In this document: piece after piece, positions 30,878-33,434 of the stretch
Layout of the letters: each line of letters opens with the position of its first letter
Position numbering within the stretch: position 1 is the first letter of the stretch
Origin: Microbacteriaceae bacterium
GTDB lineage: Bacteria > Actinomycetota > Actinomycetes > Actinomycetales > Microbacteriaceae
Direction: 5' to 3'
Length of the DNA stretch: 33,434 bases
Assembly (NCBI GenBank): GCA_004297935.1
Contig: SCRE01000033.1
Span: forward strand, 1 to 33,434
The notes under the pieces: generated by a model
Told to the model about the DNA's origin: nothing
The model's database searches: none
The model's input: only the letters and a program-made list of their open reading frames with translations
Position numbers and translations under genes: made by a program

Positions 30878-32686
30878 ATGACCATCGGTACTCTGCCGAC
30901 AACTATTCGCGCTACGATCGGCCCAAAAGTCATCGCCAAGGCTCCCGAGCTTTTCCAGCATGACCTCCTGACCGTACTCCACGAGTTGCTGCAAAATGCC
31001 CGCCGCGCGGGAGCGACTCGGGTCACCATCTCAACGGCAGCCGTCGATGAGGACCAGACCCTCATTACGATCGTGGATAACGGTACGGGAATCGACGATC
31101 CTAGGAAGATCCTTACCTTCGGAGACTCCGGATGGGACCTAGACCTGGATACGCGTGAGAACGCGGCCGGCATGGGCTTCTTCAGCCTCGGAAACGTCGG
31201 CTGCAGCATCAGCTCTCTCGGATGGCGCGCGGAGCTCTCGCCGGCCGTCTTCCGCGGGATCGAAGAGGCGGTCATCCGATCCAGCACCCCCTCTGTAGCG
31301 GGAACCCAGATCTCCTTCGTGTACCCCGTAGGGTTCGCCACAGCTCACAGGGAGCTCGCAGCCGCCACCTGCTACTATCCCGTCACTACCACGATCGACG
31401 GCAAAGCCACGGAGTACGCGGACTTTCTTGCCGATGCCGTCCACATCAACACGATCCGCGGCGTTCGCGCCGGCGTGATCCGAGAGCGTCACTCATACGC
31501 CCATGACAGCTCCCCGCGCATCAACTTTTTCGGGTTGACTATCCCGGACAACCAACTCCCTTCAATCGAGCTGGTCCGCTGCGTCGGCGGGACTGGAGCC
31601 CTCAGCGTCCGTCTCGACGTCGTGGATGCCCCTGGACTCAAGCTCGTGCTGCCGGCGCGCAACAATGTCATCCGAAACGCCGAGTACCACCTACTTCAGA
31701 ACGCCGCACTCGACTCGATCTACCATTACGCGAGCACGTTCGACCACCAACTTCCCTACTATCACTTTTTGAAGGCACAGTCGCGTGGCATCGACGTCGG
31801 AGAGCCGCGCATTCTCCTGCAGCGCTGGATCCCCAAGCGCAGCAGTCAGCAAGAAGCGACCGATCGGCTTACCACGCTGGACCTGACGTACGAAGACGCG
31901 AGTCGCTCCAACCTCGTGCACGCGAACCTCACCGATCGGCGACTGATCGTCAATGACCTGGGCGAAGACGCTGGGATCGCGATCGCGCTGTACCACGCTC
32001 TTGCCAACCACGAAGAAGCAGCCTTAGCAGCCGCGACGCGCTACACGTATCCGGTGCTCCTGGAACCCCGCCACGAATACAAGGGCTACGAGACCTACGA
32101 CGGACTCCGCCGACTCGTCGACATCAAGGTCCAGTGGTCCGAGAACGGCCAACTCCACCAACTCTCATGGGACGACATACAGACGGCTCGACACGCCTCA
32201 TCTGACGCGAACCAGTTCACACATCAGGCCGCCGTTGACGACTTAGCACTGGTCATGATCGTCAGAGACCCTGCTACCAAGGCCGAGCAAGAGATCATCG
32301 TGCCCAGCTCCTGCGTTGCCAGCGATCTCGACTTCGGCAACATCTACGGTGATCTGCTCATCTTGACCGACTGCAAGGTCCCGCCCAGCGTGGACGACCT
32401 CGTAACGGTTCTCGTCGAAAGCTGCTGGATCTACGATGAGGACGGGGACACCTGGGATACCCAGATAGACCATGCCGATTCCGTCGCCCGCGCAATCGCG
32501 CACAATCTTCTCCTGACGGCCGAGCAGCGCACCCAAACCGCACTCGCCCACGCTCTCCGGGTCAACTCGACCCGGTTTCGTCAAGTGAGAAGCATCGCCG
32601 TCGAGCAAGGTGATGCCACACGCCCGCGCGCTTCAAAGGCAACCATCACCCTCACCGACGGCAGCACATTCGTCGTCGACTTCTGA
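30878..32686 (+). CDS. GHKL (Hsp90/MutL-type) ATPase-domain protein
   Basis: The 602-residue protein has an N-terminal GHKL ATP-binding fold: N box HELLQNARRAGA (Glu36, Asn40), G1 box VDNGTGI (Asp67) and G2 box AAGMGFFSLGN (97-107). A second domain with VKLVLP-like strands (DAPGLKLVLPARNNVI, about residue 255) resembles the middle domain of Hsp90-type proteins. The C-terminal 250 residues are unassigned. The full ATP-binding set suggests an active ATPase working as a dimeric clamp. Such Hsp90-like proteins occur in bacterial conflict systems and on mobile elements. GGAGA lies 5 nt before the ATG. It follows the VWA gene in the same direction after 181 nt and is likely part of the same functional set. 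Confidence 0.85.
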   Translation: MTIGTLPTTIRATIGPKVIAKAPELFQHDLLTVLHELLQNARRAGATRVTISTAAVDEDQTLITIVDNGTGIDDPRKILTFGDSGWDLDLDTRENAAGMGFFSLGNVGCSISSLGWRAELSPAVFRGIEEAVIRSSTPSVAGTQISFVYPVGFATAHRELAAATCYYPVTTTIDGKATEYADFLADAVHINTIRGVRAGVIRERHSYAHDSSPRINFFGLTIPDNQLPSIELVRCVGGTGALSVRLDVVDAPGLKLVLPARNNVIRNAEYHLLQNAALDSIYHYASTFDHQLPYYHFLKAQSRGIDVGEPRILLQRWIPKRSSQQEATDRLTTLDLTYEDASRSNLVHANLTDRRLIVNDLGEDAGIAIALYHALANHEEAALAAATRYTYPVLLEPRHEYKGYETYDGLRRLVDIKVQWSENGQLHQLSWDDIQTARHASSDANQFTHQAAVDDLALVMIVRDPATKAEQEIIVPSSCVASDLDFGNIYGDLLILTDCKVPPSVDDLVTVLVESCWIYDEDGDTWDTQIDHADSVARAIAHNLLLTAEQRTQTALAHALRVNSTRFRQVRSIAVEQGDATRPRASKATITLTDGSTFVVDF

Positions 32687-32702
32687 GGTACGTCGATGCC
32701 AC

Positions 32703-32735
32703 ACGCCAGACTGGGATAGTTTCCCGGTCTGGCGT
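32703..32735 (+). terminator. 14-bp hairpin after the GHKL gene
   Basis: ACGCCAGAC (32703-32711) pairs with GTCTGGCGT (32727-32735), and the stem extends inward through one G-T pair and GGGA/TCCC to a 5-nt loop TAGTT. It begins 17 nt after the GHKL stop and is the best terminator candidate for the 26817-32686 set. Confidence 0.65.
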
Positions 32736-32769
32736 CCTGAGCTTCCCGGCCCCACCGGAGACCATCCTC

Positions 32770-33255
32770 ATGGCCAACCCGTGCTCCAACATCGTCGTCG
32801 TCCTCGGCGATCCTCAACGCCTGCGGAGCTTTCGCAAACGGGCAGCCAGCCAACGGCTGCCAGATGGATCAACCGCCAAACCACCCCGCGTCTTCAACTT
32901 CCACGCCTTCGTACCGATGCCGCTGGAATTGGCGCAGTCGCGGTCGGTCGAACGGCTCACCTGGGCACTGCGTTACTGGGGCACGAAAGGCCACGCTACC
33001 CGGGCTTCGCTCTGCGATAACACGCTCGAGGACATCCCTAGCCTCCTCTACAGTTTCGAAACGCCCTGGAGTCCACCAATCCCCATCATCACCGAGGCCT
33101 CGCGCGCGTTCCCAGACTTGATCCTGGAACTCAGCTACGCGGAGCCAGGAACAAAGACCGAAGGGCGTCTGTGCTACCAAGCCGGCCGGCGCAACAACGC
33201 GCTTGGACGACGCATCTCGCAGGCTATGTGGCAGGCACGGCTGCGCTCAGCGTAG
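32770..33255 (+). CDS. Api92/DUF1281-like ferredoxin-fold protein
   Basis: The 161-residue protein matches the pattern of the Api92-like (DUF1281, YubB-type) family of phages and plasmids: an N-terminal strand NIVVVLGDPQRLRSFRK, FNFHAFVPMPLELAQS, LRYWGTKGHA (the family W-G-T-K motif), then FETPWSPPIPIITEASRAFPDLILELSYAEPG. The length and motif order are normal. The function of the family is not established, but members are almost confined to mobile elements, supporting that origin for this region. ATG 32770 has GGAG about 9 nt upstream. Confidence 0.8.
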   Translation: MANPCSNIVVVLGDPQRLRSFRKRAASQRLPDGSTAKPPRVFNFHAFVPMPLELAQSRSVERLTWALRYWGTKGHATRASLCDNTLEDIPSLLYSFETPWSPPIPIITEASRAFPDLILELSYAEPGTKTEGRLCYQAGRRNNALGRRISQAMWQARLRSA

Positions 33256-33268
33256 GCGCTTGCCGTGT

Positions 33269-33303
33269 GCGTGCGCGCCCACCTCCGGCGAGGCCGCGCA
33301 CGC
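33269..33303 (+). terminator. 9-bp GC hairpin
   Basis: GCGTGCGCG (33269-33277) and CGCGCACGC (33295-33303) pair around a 17-nt loop, 14 nt after the Api92-like stop. Confidence 0.5.
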
Positions 33304-33354
33304 CACCGTCAGTCACGGCCCTCACTCCTCCACCTCTCCTCCCCGGAGGACTCG

Positions 33355-33434
33355 ATGATCACGATCCCGGGCCCCACGTTCGGACGAGCACGCGTCCGGC
33401 GGTTCGCCAAAGCCACCGCGCAAAGACGGCGCAA
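33355..33434 (+). CDS. start of a further gene, cut by the window edge
   Basis: ATG 33355 follows a strong GGAGGA ribosome site (33345-33350). The frame is open to the end of the window and gives 26 residues, MITIPGPTFGRARVRRFAKA onward, a basic N-terminus with no recognisable domain. The family cannot be named. Confidence 0.6.
   Translation, partial: MITIPGPTFGRARVRRFAKATAQRRR

Overview
The window is GC-rich bacterial DNA. Nearly all genes read on the + strand, and the content is accessory or mobile rather than core chromosome. No rRNA, tRNA, CRISPR array or virion structural gene is visible. Promoter-like boxes are of the ordinary TTGACA/TATAAT type and several -10 boxes lie 6-9 nt before a start codon, which implies leaderless mRNAs. 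Together with the gene content (class II ribonucleotide reductase, TPR-LuxR regulator, SIR2-like and DUF4238 genes) this fits a GC-rich Terrabacteria-type lineage such as Chloroflexota, Dormibacterota or Eremiobacterota. That placement is an inference. The replication, recombination and methylase/helicase set points to a phage-derived element, a large plasmid or an integrative element.

Layout. (1) 1-4054 is an accessory or defence edge: the N-terminal part of a SIR2-like gene on the minus strand running off the left end, a zinc-ribbon protein, a DUF4238 protein, an unknown protein and an SRAP (HMCES/YedK-like) protein. (2) 4062-9467 is the control region: iteron-like repeats, a tyrosine-recombinase-family protein that lacks its catalytic Tyr, a 67-residue lipoprotein-type precursor with three exact copies of ADGSHPPY, a TPR-LuxR regulator directly behind it, then four small genes, one with a palindrome over a near-consensus promoter. 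(3) 9581-16552 is a DNA metabolism block: class II ribonucleotide reductase (NrdJ), RusA-like resolvase, Cas4/RecB-like nuclease, ERF-family annealing protein and a possible AcrVA2-like protein. (4) 16600-20402 holds two related solo-tnpB elements in convergent orientation, whose near-identical right ends bracket a secreted phospholipase-D-like gene. (5) 20520-26754 carries a lipoprotein, CHC2/Toprim primase, HExxH metalloprotease, N6-methylase-like protein and a 1028-residue Strawberry-notch-type helicase; the last two resemble a split DarB-type antirestriction pair. (6) 26817-32686 is an unknown protein, MoxR/CobS-like AAA+ ATPase, CobT-like VWA protein and GHKL (Hsp90-type) ATPase. (7) 32770-end is an Api92/DUF1281-like protein and the start of another gene.

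The most interesting candidate system is 5491-7440. A secreted repeat-peptide precursor has its ribosome binding site buried in a nested RNA hairpin and is followed at once by a TPR receptor with a LuxR-type DNA-binding domain. It lies beside the integrase-like gene and upstream of the replication block. The layout is what would be expected of a peptide communication switch analogous to RRNPP or arbitrium systems, but with a LuxR-type output domain and a multi-copy peptide. A second candidate is the AAA+/VWA/GHKL cassette. GC-rich hairpins stand in many intergenic gaps and probably insulate successive transcription units.
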